NCBI GenBank assembly: GCA_001051155.2
Contig: JYIP02000010.1
Span: forward strand, 930,001-994,000
Source: Chrysoporthe austroafricana
Lineage: Eukaryota > Ascomycota > Sordariomycetes > Diaporthales > Cryphonectriaceae
DNA length: 64,000 nucleotides
Direction: 5' to 3'
Shown: positions 1 to 10,693 of the stretch, one piece after another
Layout: each line of letters starts with the position of its first letter
Position numbering within the stretch: position 1 is the first letter of the stretch
Position numbers and translations under genes: made by a program
The notes under the pieces: model-generated
Seen by the model: only the letters and a program-made list of their open reading frames with translations
What the model was told of the DNA's origin: nothing
Database searches by the model: none

Positions 1-1877
1 TTGCTATTGCGTCGACGATATTGCATGAGCTGGCTCACGCGTGTGCTCACGCTCATAGGTGTCTGATGACGAGGACTGAGGGTCTAGCAAGGACTTCTGT
101 GGGGGCAACTCTAAGCGACCAAATCGTCAGCAGTCTCCTCACACTGGGCGACCAGATATTTGGTCCGACTTTTACTGATCCTCGGGGGTTTTCGAATAGG
201 CTAAGCCAAAGCCAGATCTTGGCAGAGGACTCAGCACAGGGGGAGGAGGGGCTGAATTTCGAAAACTGGCTCTGGGGAGACCGTATCGTCAGGTTACCTA
301 GAGCGGCAAACGGGGCGTTCACGTTGAAGCCTGTGATTGCGACATCCAGCTGGCCAGTGGCTCATCCTATGCCGTATCAGCAAGGTAAAACAACAACTGA
401 CCAGCGAGACACTGCCTACATGAGATGGCTTGCTGAGCCTCGTATTCAGAGCTGGAACGAGGTGACAGCTATTCCCATGGAGCGGTATGCTCAGATGTTT
501 TCAAAGGCATGGTGGCAATCTAGCTACCAGAAGTACGGCCACCAGGGACTAAAATTGGCCCACGCCGGACAGACTCAACCAGACCAGCGGGCGAGGTCCG
601 TGCCACTCTTCTCTATCGAGAATGATCCTGGCGATGTGGTCAGAATACTGGGTACGGATGCGTATATTTGGCTTCGCGACACGTTATCACGACAGCTTGC
701 GGATAAAGGACTTCGCGCGCTCAGAAGATACATTATGGTCCTGATGTGTCTGGCTTCTGAGTCGGCTGTGCTCGTAACGAGGGCATCAAATGAAAGGATT
801 GGATCGTATGACAGACGCGGAGACGCGACAAGGTTGGCTGGCGAAGTCGCCACAAACTATATCGACATGATCAATACGGTCAATGGCGCCATATTACCCG
901 GTGCAGCACCATTTTCGATCGGAGACGCCGGTGACAGAATTCGCATGTTACAAAGCAGCGTACGACCAGCACTACAAAAAATGATGGAGCTCGACCGCGT
1001 GATGGACCAAGAGATAGTCTATCAACAGGACATCCTGACCATGTATCTGCTACAAGGACAAGGCTTTCGACACGACTTTATTACTCAAATGATGGATTTA
1101 CAACATAGGGCCAGGGATGCCAGGACTCTGCTCAACGGCGGAGCAATTACCATTAACCTGTCAAATTTGGACATGCAAAGGAACACGGTGGGCGGTGGAT
1201 GGCACTCCGCGTTTCAAGACAAACTGGAGACGGACCTAGAGTGCGGTGCTGGTGGCGTGCCTGAAGATGTGTCGCGAGAGTCTCTTGTGTTTATGGAGAT
1301 GCTGAACGAGGTCTGGTCCTTGCACACCGCCTTCCAAATACACGTGGATCTGCTGAGCGAGAATTACGACGTGGCACGGAGCATTGATCCGGCCAACGGT
1401 TCTCTCCGTGCGGTACGGGTTGGTTTTCCTAGGCTGCGCTTCGTGCCGCGTGCAAGGCGTGTGGGCTATCTTCGGGCTTACAGGGCCGCGGCGATGAGAG
1501 AAATGAGACTGCTCGCGGACGGTCCTATGAAGAGAATGGTCCGGGAGGCTTTGAGAATCCTGTCAACTTATACGGACTTGATGCAGATCGGAGGAAGCGC
1601 TCTTGGGTCGTTCCCGTGGGATAAGGGACGACTACGTTATGGCTTAGCGAGGGACGTCCGTTTGCTGCTCATGGCGGATCGACAAGCAGCTCGGGACGCA
1701 GGCCTCCAGGACCTAGCAGAAGATCCGACCTTCCAAGATCTAAGAGCGAGGGTCATGCAAAAGGCTGGAAAGCGTGCTGAAGATCAGGCATATGTTGCCG
1801 GGACATGGACTGATGCCAGGATACAGCAGCTTCTCGATGGCACGGATGATGATTCTCTGCCAGGATGGGAGAGCTAA
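1..1877 (+). CDS. 5'-truncated protein with HEXXH zinc-peptidase-like motif, family unknown
   Basis: The frame is open from the first bases of the window with no start codon, so the 5' part lies outside. The first codons read AIASTILHELAHACAHAH. This is a hydrophobic run followed by HELAH, with further histidines at motif positions 9 and 11. Such an HEXXH helix binds zinc in many peptidases; HEXXHxxxxxH resembles metzincins and HEXXHxxxH resembles ImmA/IrrE or SprT types. The spacing here satisfies both, so the class is not settled. The remaining ~600 residues are largely helical-looking with no domain I recognise, and they end at a TAA at 1875-1877. If the motif is functional the catalytic part is mostly upstream. 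I am confident this is a gene, and unsure of its function. Confidence 0.6.
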   Translation, partial: AIASTILHELAHACAHAHRCLMTRTEGLARTSVGATLSDQIVSSLLTLGDQIFGPTFTDPRGFSNRLSQSQILAEDSAQGEEGLNFENWLWGDRIVRLPRAANGAFTLKPVIATSSWPVAHPMPYQQGKTTTDQRDTAYMRWLAEPRIQSWNEVTAIPMERYAQMFSKAWWQSSYQKYGHQGLKLAHAGQTQPDQRARSVPLFSIENDPGDVVRILGTDAYIWLRDTLSRQLADKGLRALRRYIMVLMCLASESAVLVTRASNERIGSYDRRGDATRLAGEVATNYIDMINTVNGAILPGAAPFSIGDAGDRIRMLQSSVRPALQKMMELDRVMDQEIVYQQDILTMYLLQGQGFRHDFITQMMDLQHRARDARTLLNGGAITINLSNLDMQRNTVGGGWHSAFQDKLETDLECGAGGVPEDVSRESLVFMEMLNEVWSLHTAFQIHVDLLSENYDVARSIDPANGSLRAVRVGFPRLRFVPRARRVGYLRAYRAAAMREMRLLADGPMKRMVREALRILSTYTDLMQIGGSALGSFPWDKGRLRYGLARDVRLLLMADRQAARDAGLQDLAEDPTFQDLRARVMQKAGKRAEDQAYVAGTWTDARIQQLLDGTDDDSLPGWES

Positions 1878-1964
1878 TCAATAACGCTCCCAATGATAGG
1901 CCCGAGGGTCAAACGAGAAATGGTATCAGATCTATGCGCTATTAGACTATGTGAAAAATTGCCA

Positions 1965-3803
1965 TCAGAGAAATCTCGAGAAAGCCCAAACACCTAAGCC
2001 GACACCGACTACTCTCCAAAAAATCCCACCCCAGCTCCACTCTCGCGGAAAGAGATCATGGTATGTGACCTCTGGTAGTCCAGGCCCCTTCTCCTTGCCA
2101 ATGCCACCAATCTTGCCCCCTTTGCTCCCGGTCGTGCCTCCGTTATAGTTGCCACTCTGTCCTTGGGGCCCCTCGACCTCCGTCACAGGATACGTAGCGG
2201 GCGTGAATGTCCGAGTTTTCAGATCGAAGATATCCGAGGCACTTAATATCTTGCCGCGACCATCCAGCGCGACGGCGCGGAGATACCTCACATCCGATGG
2301 CTCGGCCCACAGTAACGTCTCGAAGCCGTCCCGCGGTGCCCTCGTCATGACCTTGTTCGGCCCGTTGAGGTCGAAGCCCTTCTTGCTCCCCAGCAAGACC
2401 CACTCCTTCACCTCCGTTGCTCCGTTCCAACTCACCCACGCCGCGCTTCCCCCAGAACTGCCCTTCTCGGCGGAAATGCTGGGCTTCCAGTGCGGCCGCC
2501 CCGTCCAGTCGACCTTGTACGCCCGGTAGTTGTCCAGGCCTTTCCAGTCCGTGTTCGGGGAGCGCCAGGGCGAGAACTGGATGTCGAACACGCAGCGGCC
2601 ACCAGGCAGATGCTCCGTGATGGCAGGATTGCGCCCCCAGCCGATGAACACGTTGCCGTTGTCGAGGACTTGCATGCTTCCCTGGGAGATGCTCCACAGC
2701 CCTGCCGGGTGCAGGTATTCGTTGAGGAGCTGGACCTTCTTCGAGGCCGCGTCGAGCGAGAAGTGCAGGCCGCGGGAGCAGTTCTCCGTGCAGCCCCAGC
2801 CGTTGATGTCGATGCCATGGTTGTCGAAGACGGTGAACTCCCTCTCGTCCCTGCCCGGGTAGAACCGGGCGTGGTTCTGCCAGGCCAGCGTCAGCAGCGG
2901 GTTGCTGAAGTGCCGGCCGTCAGGGTAGGCGAGCTCCTCGAACTCGTTGCCCTTGCCGCCGAGCGTCCACTTGATGGCGCCCGACGTCCCGTCGATCATG
3001 TATATGGAGTGCATGTGGCTCGCCGAGACGAGGAAGTCGCCCGTTGCGGACTTCTGCACGCTCGTGACGTGGAAGAAGTCCCACCCGTACTCCGACCCAT
3101 CGATCGGCTGGTACGACAGCTCCATGGGGATGTGCTTCGACGCGCGCCACTGGAAGAGGACCTCGAAAGTGTCGAGGTTGATCTCCTGGAAGACGCAGTC
3201 TAGCACTCTGCCCGCCTTCGCATTCTCGGCATCGGTGTATGCGCTCAAGTCCCAGCTGATGGACTCGTAAGCCGTAATGATTGCCGTCTTCTCCCCCGTC
3301 ATCGTAAATTCGTGAAAGTCCGCCCCGACCTTGAGGTCCTCCGCCGCCAGGAGCCCGACCTCCCGGTACGACTCGTCGTACCCAAAGACGAAACCGTTGC
3401 CGAAGCCAGCGTGTTCCTCGATCGGCCCACCGAAAAATGATAGGATCGGCTTGTCACCGTACATGTGCACATTGACGTCCGCCACGCCTGGGAAACTCCG
3501 GTTGAGATATACGGCGCTCAGGTCCTCCGTGCTCAGGAGGAGCGGCGACGCCCCCAAGCCGGTCTGTGTATCCGGAGCTGCGTTGTGCCGGATCAGAATG
3601 TGTGAGCCGGACTTAGACATAGCTTCCTTGTCCCAGGTGTTGACCTGTATTGAGGGGCTAGAGTCGTTGATGGAGTGATACTTGTTGGAGGGAAAGGCAC
3701 CCCATCTGCCGTCGTTGTAGGACTGCTTGTCATGGTATAACTTGTCCCTGCCGCTCACCAGGGCGGCAGAGGTGGCGAGCAAGGCAATCGTTGAGGTCAA
3801 CAT
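1965..3803 (-). CDS. Secreted fungal arylsulfotransferase-like protein (Arylsulfotran_2/ASST family)
   Basis: Single-exon gene of 612 residues starting at ATG 3803. Residues 1-18 form a signal peptide (MLTSTIALLATSAALVSG). The body has the beta-propeller-like repeats of fungal ASST proteins. Recognisable landmarks are the HVTSVQK and ASHMHSIYMID stretches, IKWTLGGKGNEF, WQNHARFYP, FDNHGIDINGWGC and LPGGRCVFDIQFSPW. Bacterial relatives move sulfate between phenolic compounds using a catalytic histidine; the fungal branch is uncharacterised, so substrate and activity are inferred. Several NxS/T sites fit secretion. The last ~20 residues (WGGIFWRVVGVGLGVWAFSRFL region) are hydrophobic and may form a membrane anchor. 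It converges on the upstream partial gene, with only 87 bp between the stops. Confidence 0.88.
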   Translation of the reverse strand: MLTSTIALLATSAALVSGRDKLYHDKQSYNDGRWGAFPSNKYHSINDSSPSIQVNTWDKEAMSKSGSHILIRHNAAPDTQTGLGASPLLLSTEDLSAVYLNRSFPGVADVNVHMYGDKPILSFFGGPIEEHAGFGNGFVFGYDESYREVGLLAAEDLKVGADFHEFTMTGEKTAIITAYESISWDLSAYTDAENAKAGRVLDCVFQEINLDTFEVLFQWRASKHIPMELSYQPIDGSEYGWDFFHVTSVQKSATGDFLVSASHMHSIYMIDGTSGAIKWTLGGKGNEFEELAYPDGRHFSNPLLTLAWQNHARFYPGRDEREFTVFDNHGIDINGWGCTENCSRGLHFSLDAASKKVQLLNEYLHPAGLWSISQGSMQVLDNGNVFIGWGRNPAITEHLPGGRCVFDIQFSPWRSPNTDWKGLDNYRAYKVDWTGRPHWKPSISAEKGSSGGSAAWVSWNGATEVKEWVLLGSKKGFDLNGPNKVMTRAPRDGFETLLWAEPSDVRYLRAVALDGRGKILSASDIFDLKTRTFTPATYPVTEVEGPQGQSGNYNGGTTGSKGGKIGGIGKEKGPGLPEVTYHDLFPREWSWGGIFWRVVGVGLGVWAFSRFL

Positions 3804-6312
3804 CGTGACCTGCCAAACCCTGTACTGGGCGAGAGGGCTTGCGTTGAGTTGGCCACGAGGGAAAAGGGGCCCACGCGCTTTGGCGTTGCGAGACGTCGCC
3901 TCGTCTCTGCACAGGCCGTTGTTCGATAATTACCGGCCAGCCCCGTACGCCTTCGGCTCTTGTCGTGGCTCACAGCGTGGTCTCTCCACTGGCTACCCGG
4001 CGACTCTCCGTTGTTTTCAGAAAGAAAACAAAAAGGTCCCGGGAAGACTCGCCGTCTCTCCTGACCTCTCGAAGAGGAATTTCAAGGTGGGTCCCGATTA
4101 CTGTTCAGCTAGTGTGGCACAGGTGGGTCGCATGTTTCACGTTCTAAGATGCAGAGCCGAGACGACAGTCCTGACGGGAAGGCCAATGTAACCCCCTATG
4201 ACTCGAAACGTGGGCCTCCGCTGTGTCCTAGGTGCAAGATCGGATGAGCGTAACGCATTTCGGGACAGGTTAACTCCATCTGCAATGCTGTTAGAGACTG
4301 CGCGTCTCCTCCCCATCTCACGGCGGTGTCTGGGCACAGCGGCGGGGCCCGTCCAGCGCCTGTTGTCCTGATCGTCGCTGCGGAAAACGAGGTGGTGCTA
4401 GAGGCAGCTTTAAAATATATGCTTGAACCCCCGCAGACAACAAATGGGTCCACGATAGACAGAGTGGGAATCCAGTCTGCGCCAATCAGGGCGCCCCAGT
4501 TGTAAAGGAGCGAGTGGCCATGATCAGGGGGCCTCGCGGGTATAAGAAGAAGCTATGCAGAACCATTTCACTTAACACGCACCACCCCCCCCCAGCAGAT
4601 CCACCATTCCCCGACTAGTACATTTTTTACGGGGCATAATTACTTCTCGAAGTTCACCGTACCGTGCAGTAAGCGCAAACATCACAGCGGGCGGCGCAGC
4701 CCCATGAGTGCTGCTAAGAAGCTCAGGATCCAGGACTCAGGCGAACAGCAGTTGGAAATCAGTGCGCAAGAACGCAAGACGGAGAAATACATCGAGGTCC
4801 GCCAGGTTGCTCTATTTCTTGTACTTTCAATTATTTTCACTGGATCTATTTGAGATTTGAGACGTATTCTCTGCCTATCCTATCAAGTCCGCATTATTCA
4901 GTAGCTGCAACGCTATAGGTCCCTAAGCTTGTAATTACCTCTGGGGGACACTTGTAGGCCTCGAAGCCCCCCGGCTCGTAGCATGGCTAACAGGACAAAG
5001 AACTGTATCTCATCGCATTGCTTATTCTGGAATCCTTCATGGAGCTCTCGCTTGCTCAGGCTGGCCAGTCCCGTGAGCTGATGGGGCCTTGAACCTTGAT
5101 TAGGCTGAGCGAATTCCAGGGCAGCTTGCGACACTGGAAGTACCAGAACCACCCCCCCCCCCAAAAAAAAACCACTTGCATTTGAGGAACTTCAGTATTG
5201 CTGTCCCCGAGGAAATAAGTGGCGCCCTTTTCCTCCAAACCGCGCGCGACTCGATACCTGCGCAAAAGAAACGGAATTTGATGCCAGCTTTTACTCTTCA
5301 AGTCTGATCGTCGATCTTGACAGCCCCTTCGAGGTCCTGTGAGATATTGTTTCTATTTTCCTCCAGATTTTGCTTAGCATTGCCTGCCCTGCCGGATCAC
5401 CCGGCGTTGTTACTACTTGAGGGGGTTCGGACACTCACGCCGACAAGATGTCTACATGTGCGACTGCCTACGTCGGTGGATGATGACGGTCAGGTGAGGA
5501 TAGTCTATCGATACTGTATGCAACATCTGACAACATCTAGTGTAATTAAACAGAAATCCTGCTCCGATGTAAGTTGTGGAAAGAAAATTTCATCAATCAG
5601 TTTTATTTTATAGCCGAACCGTAGCCATAGGCTGGGCCGGGAGTGACGACCTCCTGAAAGACGAAATCGAGACATGTAGGTGGCTGGCAGACAGATTCCT
5701 TAGTGTTAACAACCTCACCGTCCTCGGGTCTGCGATTGGAGACTCGGGGCAGACCTTTAGCTTCGTTTACCATCCGTCGATATCAAGGGCGTACTGGCGT
5801 CAGCTGGGATTCTGTGAGTGGTGTATACCAGGCACTCTGGACCACGTTGAGCCTCGGGCTGATCGTGTCCCATCACATTAGACGTTGGGGGGTGGGGGCG
5901 GGATCATGGTCTTTAAGCTCGGGAAAGGAGCGATGACTGGACGGAGAATGAAGGAGATTTTGGCCAGATGCGGATCCTACCTCAATGATTTGCTTGACTA
6001 GCTATTTTCATAAGACTTTACCTACTATGCGCCGGCCTTCCTATACTATAAGCAAAGGCCCCGGCTAGGTACAACGGTGGTGGCCGGCGTACTATAATAT
6101 AATGAACAGCGCTTTAGGTGCGGCACATAGCTTCAAGCAATATCGATAACTTTCGAGTACTCAACTACGTTAATAAAAGCGAACTTTGCCCTGCGTGATA
6201 TGGCTGATCTCGTGAGACAGGAGTGGCAATTCCCATCTCCTGCTGTATATGCCTCTTGTACGCCAGCTCCACCGCTGCTGAGAGTTTTCCACCACCATTG
6301 CAATGTATATTC
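3804..6312. other. Intergenic gap, no supported gene
   Basis: About 2.5 kb between the arylsulfotransferase start and the HET cluster. Open frames here are short and lack family resemblance. It contains a C9 run at 4585-4593 and a C11A9 run at 5152-5171. The base composition becomes more AT-rich towards 6000-6180. Confidence 0.5.
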
Positions 6313-7971
6313 TCACAAAATGTGGCCCTCGAAGGTCTTCCAGGACAGCGTCTTGCAAGGCACTACAGTACCCTCTTGGATAGGTGGATCTTCTGTCCAC
6401 TTACAAACACCAAGACGCTTACATTTATTCCTGGTTATCCTGTCGTGCAGCAACAGTAAACCATATGTATCTTTCTTCCAATGAGACCCAAAGAACTTAC
6501 GATCTAGTGTTCCGAGTCGCAGCACTGACATTCTTTCCCTGTCAAAAAGCTTCTTCAGACCCACTTCTATCTCCTCTTGCCTATCGATGCTGCTGTATGC
6601 TTCTTCTCTTGGGTGGAAGCGCATCAGCACCGGGTTGACTGCAATGACATAGTCGTCAACCACGATCTTGTATGTCAACAGGTCCGGTGCCATCGATTTC
6701 CAGTAGAGACACATATCTTCGAATGAGCATATTGGACCCTTAATACGCATACATATCCCTATCGCGGCATCAGTACTAAGCCTGATATCGCAATCCACAG
6801 CCGTGGAATATGTATTCGTGTCTGATAGATAAACGATAAAGTCATCTGGGACGCGGGAATGCTGCGTGATCTGCTAGGTCTTGCCCTCACGGGGCTGCCG
6901 AAGATGGATGAATAGCTGTCCTAACAACGCAGACTTAGCATTGACAGCGACCGCGAACTCTTCTTCGAGCTCTTCAAATGTATATACTCTCGAAGTGTCT
7001 GCGCCAGGAATAGCAGCGCCAACTCGAACGTTATAAGCCGCCATGATTCCATAAACCCTGTCCAGTTCGTACTTCGTTTTTCGAAATCGGGCAATCCCGT
7101 ACTGAACGTTCAGGTTGCCTGAAGGCCTTGAAACATAGCCGGCTTGTTGGATGCGTTGTGTCGTTTCTCTATTCACGTCCTCGAATCCTTCGGAATGAAG
7201 TGGCCCGCGTGGGATCTCGAGGAATTCGAATACTAGCCACAGCCTTTGGGTAAAGGTGGTTACCGTGACGACGCTGGTGGGTATATCCGGCCAGCGATAT
7301 TCAGGATCCCGTGGATTCTGGACCCAAATTGCGTCACGGGAAAGGAATATAGCATCTTCTCTCAAGAAGCCCTCTTGAAGGGTCCAGAGAGACGAGAACC
7401 AAAAGTCATCCAGCACAGACCTGACCGCTTTGTTCACCGCCACTGCCATCGCCGGTACATCGCCATAGTCGATCAACACTTCACCCATATAGAATCCGTA
7501 CTTTAGGATCGGATCCATAGCTGGCTGGAGAGAGTCGATCGGTAGGGTCCATAGCCAGACATAGGCCCGGTCTGCGTTGGCGAAGATCCCCGCCTGCCTG
7601 CCGATCTCTTCCATCTTGACTGCGTAGTTTTCCTGGTCAATGCAAGCGATGTCGACCCAGACAAACCTGTTCGCTCCCGCGATCTTCTTGATAACGCGCT
7701 CGAAATCCGCCGCTGCGAATCGTGATTTGTCAATTGCTAGAATCTGCCATGTGACCCCTTTAATGACAAGGGATTCCCCCTGTGGATCTGTGAACCGACC
7801 CCAAGTGTATGATAGGATGCTGTATCTAGGCTGTCTCATGCCTGCGTAGGCATCGTTTCCTTGCCGTTCTACTGAGGTCATCGTCGAGACGTCGAGGAGT
7901 CGTCGAGGCCATAATTTCTCAGTAATCCACCGCCCCGAATGATCTCTCGGGCATGTTCTCATCACCTCCAT
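6313..7971 (-). CDS. HET-domain (heterokaryon incompatibility) protein A, interrupted by an in-frame TAG
   Basis: HET domain (PF06985) protein read from ATG 7971. Hallmarks in order are YSILSYTWGRF, FVWVDIACIDQENYAVKMEE with IGRQAGIFANADRAYVWLW, and WFSSLWTLQEGF. HET proteins control self/non-self recognition and can trigger cell death after fusion; what this one recognises is unknown. The frame meets a TAG at 6874-6876 and then continues in the same frame to 6313 with protein-like text. The neighbouring paralogue (8831-10392) has Trp at the aligned position, so TGG-to-TAG nonsense mutation is likely. Alternatively a 69-nt in-frame intron (6822-6890, GTGAGG..TATCAG) would remove the stop, but also a segment conserved in the paralogue. 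It is divergent from paralogue B across 859 bp. Confidence 0.75.
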
Positions 7972-8830
7972 AATGGCGTCGAACCTGTGAAGGTGTTGTT
8001 GTATGAGCAATTAGCTGCGCTTACGCAACTGCAGATGTCGAAGCTGACGTGGCGGCAGTAATCCCCATCGTTCGGTCTTACATAAGCGACGTAAAGCAAT
8101 ATGCTATTCTAGGTTGTCGAAAAAGTAATTGCCAAGATTGTTACGATATCTATCTATTATATATTCACCTAGTTATATAAGTGGCCTCTAATTACAGGCT
8201 TGAAAGCGTGTTTAGAGACTGATTGGCTGTGCTCAGACTATCGTACCACTCTCTAAATGACGCACTCCAGCCGGTCCATCATGAGGAGAGAAATGTCGAT
8301 GGGTTGCCAGGAATAGTCGAGGGCTGCAGAGGATCGGGTCTTAGGCTCCATGGATCCGATTGGAACTTTTGACTTTGATCGAATTGTGTTTGGTTTGCCT
8401 ATATTGTATGATATGGAGAACAAGACTTGATTTTAAGATATGGGATTCTGTCAATAGGAAAGTGAAAAGTGATGCCTGGGATAGTCCGACAGACACTCTA
8501 ACCCTGGCTATAATCAGGGCAACAAGATAGAATAGAACTCAGCTCTTGTGTCGTGATGCTTCAAATGTTTGGATATCAAAGGCGTCGATTGCAAAAACCC
8601 GCGGGCCAAAATTAAGCCGATAATACCAGTCATTTTGGTTAGTGTGTCACCCCTGATCCTGATACGTAGATTTTACCTATGTGCGAGGAATCTCAACCTC
8701 AACCCCACATTCGATTACACTATGGCTTACGCCTCATTCTGCTTTCCGCCGCTCATTTGCTTTATAATAACCCGATTAAGGAACTTCTGCTGAACCTCAA
8801 AAGCTTATACGATAAAGAGTTCCGTGCATC
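7972..8830. other. AT-rich intergenic region between divergent HET genes
   Basis: The 859-bp gap between the two divergent HET starts presumably carries both promoters. It is AT-rich around 8090-8200 and 8390-8450. No gene is supported. Confidence 0.45.
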
Positions 8831-10392
8831 ATGTCATCCGAACTGTTCACGACAGAAAGTTACTGGCCGCAACGTCTTCTACACCAAGAAGGGGGCAAAT
8901 TCAGGTCTATTCAGCGAATAGGGGGCTGCACCTACGGAGGAATCAGCAGCCCTCAATACAACATCCTGAGCTACACCTGGGGTCGCTGGGAGTCTGCCGT
9001 TGGCAAAGCGCTGCCTATCGAGGGTGTGACCTGGAAGATCCCCATCGTCAACACAAAGGGATTCTCCGTCGAAGCATTCGTCAAAGTCGTACAGCATGTG
9101 AAACAACAAGGATCCCACGTGTGGCTCGATGTCGGCTGTATTGACCAGGAGGACGAGGAAGTCAAAATGAGGGAGATCGGAAAGCAGGCCGCCATCTTCC
9201 GTGGAGCTCGACAAGCTTTCATTTGGCTGAGTCATTCGAAAAGGAACGTACTCAAGCCCTTCATTCTGGATGCGCTCAGTCGGGACGCACTTGAGATAGA
9301 CAGGTCATGGCTGAACAGAGCCTACCGGGGCGCCGAGACAATCTTCTCGGATCCCTGGTTCTCATCTCTCTGGACTCTTCAAGAAGGGTTTCTTCGAACA
9401 GATGCGATTCTCCTCTTTGACGACGCGTCCTGGCTGGACATCCCCAAATCTAAATCGTATAGCCTCGCCGGTGGACCATGCACTCTGCTCGATATAGCCA
9501 AGGCGTATTACCATATCTCTACCGAACTCCGTGCGGTACTTCGGTATGACCCTGACCGTCTTGGGCACGATGGCATCTTGCGTGCTAGAAAGCTTTGCCA
9601 GCGTCTTGACGATGTTGGGGTGCCCTGCATAGCTAAACGTCACGCCATTTCTCTCTACGGGGTCTCTAGCCTTCGCAATCCGATAAGAGAGCTTGATCGC
9701 ATCTACGGCATTATGCAAGTCTTTGGGCTTGTCCTCGGTAAATCAGCCCAGCCAAACATGCAGTTTACTCTAGCTGATCTTGAGGATCAGCTAGGAGAAG
9801 CTGTGAACAAATCCAACCCAGTCCTGGCACAGTCATTCATCCACCTCAGCGATCCTCGACCCAACCGCCGGTGGTGCCTCCAGAGAAGCATGCGCGTCTT
9901 TTTGAGTTCGCCCGTAGAGGGTAGGAGTCTTTCTCCGCCGACTCTGTGTTGTCGCATTGGATTCAATCCATCACGAGGTTTGGCCAAGTTTCAAGGTCGC
10001 ATGGCTCTTCTTAGTGACCTAGCCTTGCGTTTTGAAGCCTCTAGTCTGAAATACAGAGCCTCTACTTTGACAGTACCATGGAGAACAAGTGTAAGCTTCC
10101 TGTGTCTTTCCTGCAAACGGAGCCTTATACTCCGCCTCCGTTGGACGAAGCTGTGCGTGTTGTATGTGAATCGTTTGGCAGAAAGACGTCTCTTCTCCTG
10201 ATCGGTGGTCTTGACGACCACGACCCTCGAGAATGGCTGGGAGTTATCGTGTATCCTTTGCCTGAGGCTGCTCCTTTGAGTCAGACATGCTGGGCAAGGA
10301 TTGGCATTTGTATCTGGTTATTGAGTGTTGATTATATGCGTGATAATTACATTGGGGATCCATTCCGAAAGGAGATGATTTATTTAGCTTAG
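8831..10392 (+). CDS. HET-domain protein B, with a reading-frame break near 10,042-10,080
   Basis: HET domain protein starting at ATG 8831 (MSSELFTTESYWPQRLL). Motifs are YNILSYTWGRWES, VWLDVGCIDQEDEEVKM with EIGKQAAIFRGARQAFIWLS, and WFSSLWTLQEGFLRTDA. Further on come LDRIYGIM and FIHLSDP, which align with protein A. The good frame runs to about 10,070. The continuing frame then becomes basic nonsense ending at 10,201, while the frame one base earlier (about 10,045-10,392) carries family-like text. That text includes DEAVRVVCESFGRKTSLLLIGG and WARIGICIWLL, which aligns with the tail of protein A. No intron of normal length fits; a 32-nt one (GTAAGC from about 10,090) restores frame but is too short. 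A frameshift is likely, so the gene may be inactive or truncated. Confidence 0.75.
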
Positions 10393-10693
10393 AACCCGAG
10401 CAGAAACTCATAACAAACCAAAGTATGCTAGTATAATTTATCGATACGCTTTTACAATAGGTTTTATATATATATAATTTTTTTTCTTCTAAAAAAGAAG
10501 CCCCAAAAAAATCACCATCTCAGGTTATTAGCATTCTCCTAGAAAACACATATAAGCAACGAAGATATAGCATAATCCACTCGAGGTCTAGATCAGTGGT
10601 TAAGAGATATAAATGCAAATAATTGTTGCGTCTCGCGACTAGGAAATCACGTGTTCTACGCCCATTCAGCCGCTTTTGGCATCATATAAGCAC
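10393..10693. other. AT-rich gap
   Basis: Strongly AT-rich spacer with TATATATA and poly-T runs at 10450-10500. No gene seen. Confidence 0.4.

Noticed and set aside
3727..4191. 154-codon frame overlapping the arylsulfotransferase start
   Set aside because: Overlaps the signal-peptide region on the opposite strand, has a mixed composition and no homology.
6822..6890. 69-nt in-frame intron removing the TAG of HET gene A
   Set aside because: The signals are acceptable (GTGAGG, pyrimidine-rich TATCAG), but it would delete a segment that aligns with paralogue B. Kept only as the alternative.
10090..10121. 32-nt intron to restore HET gene B
   Set aside because: Restores the frame and has GTAAGC, but is far shorter than any other intron here and lacks a branch site.
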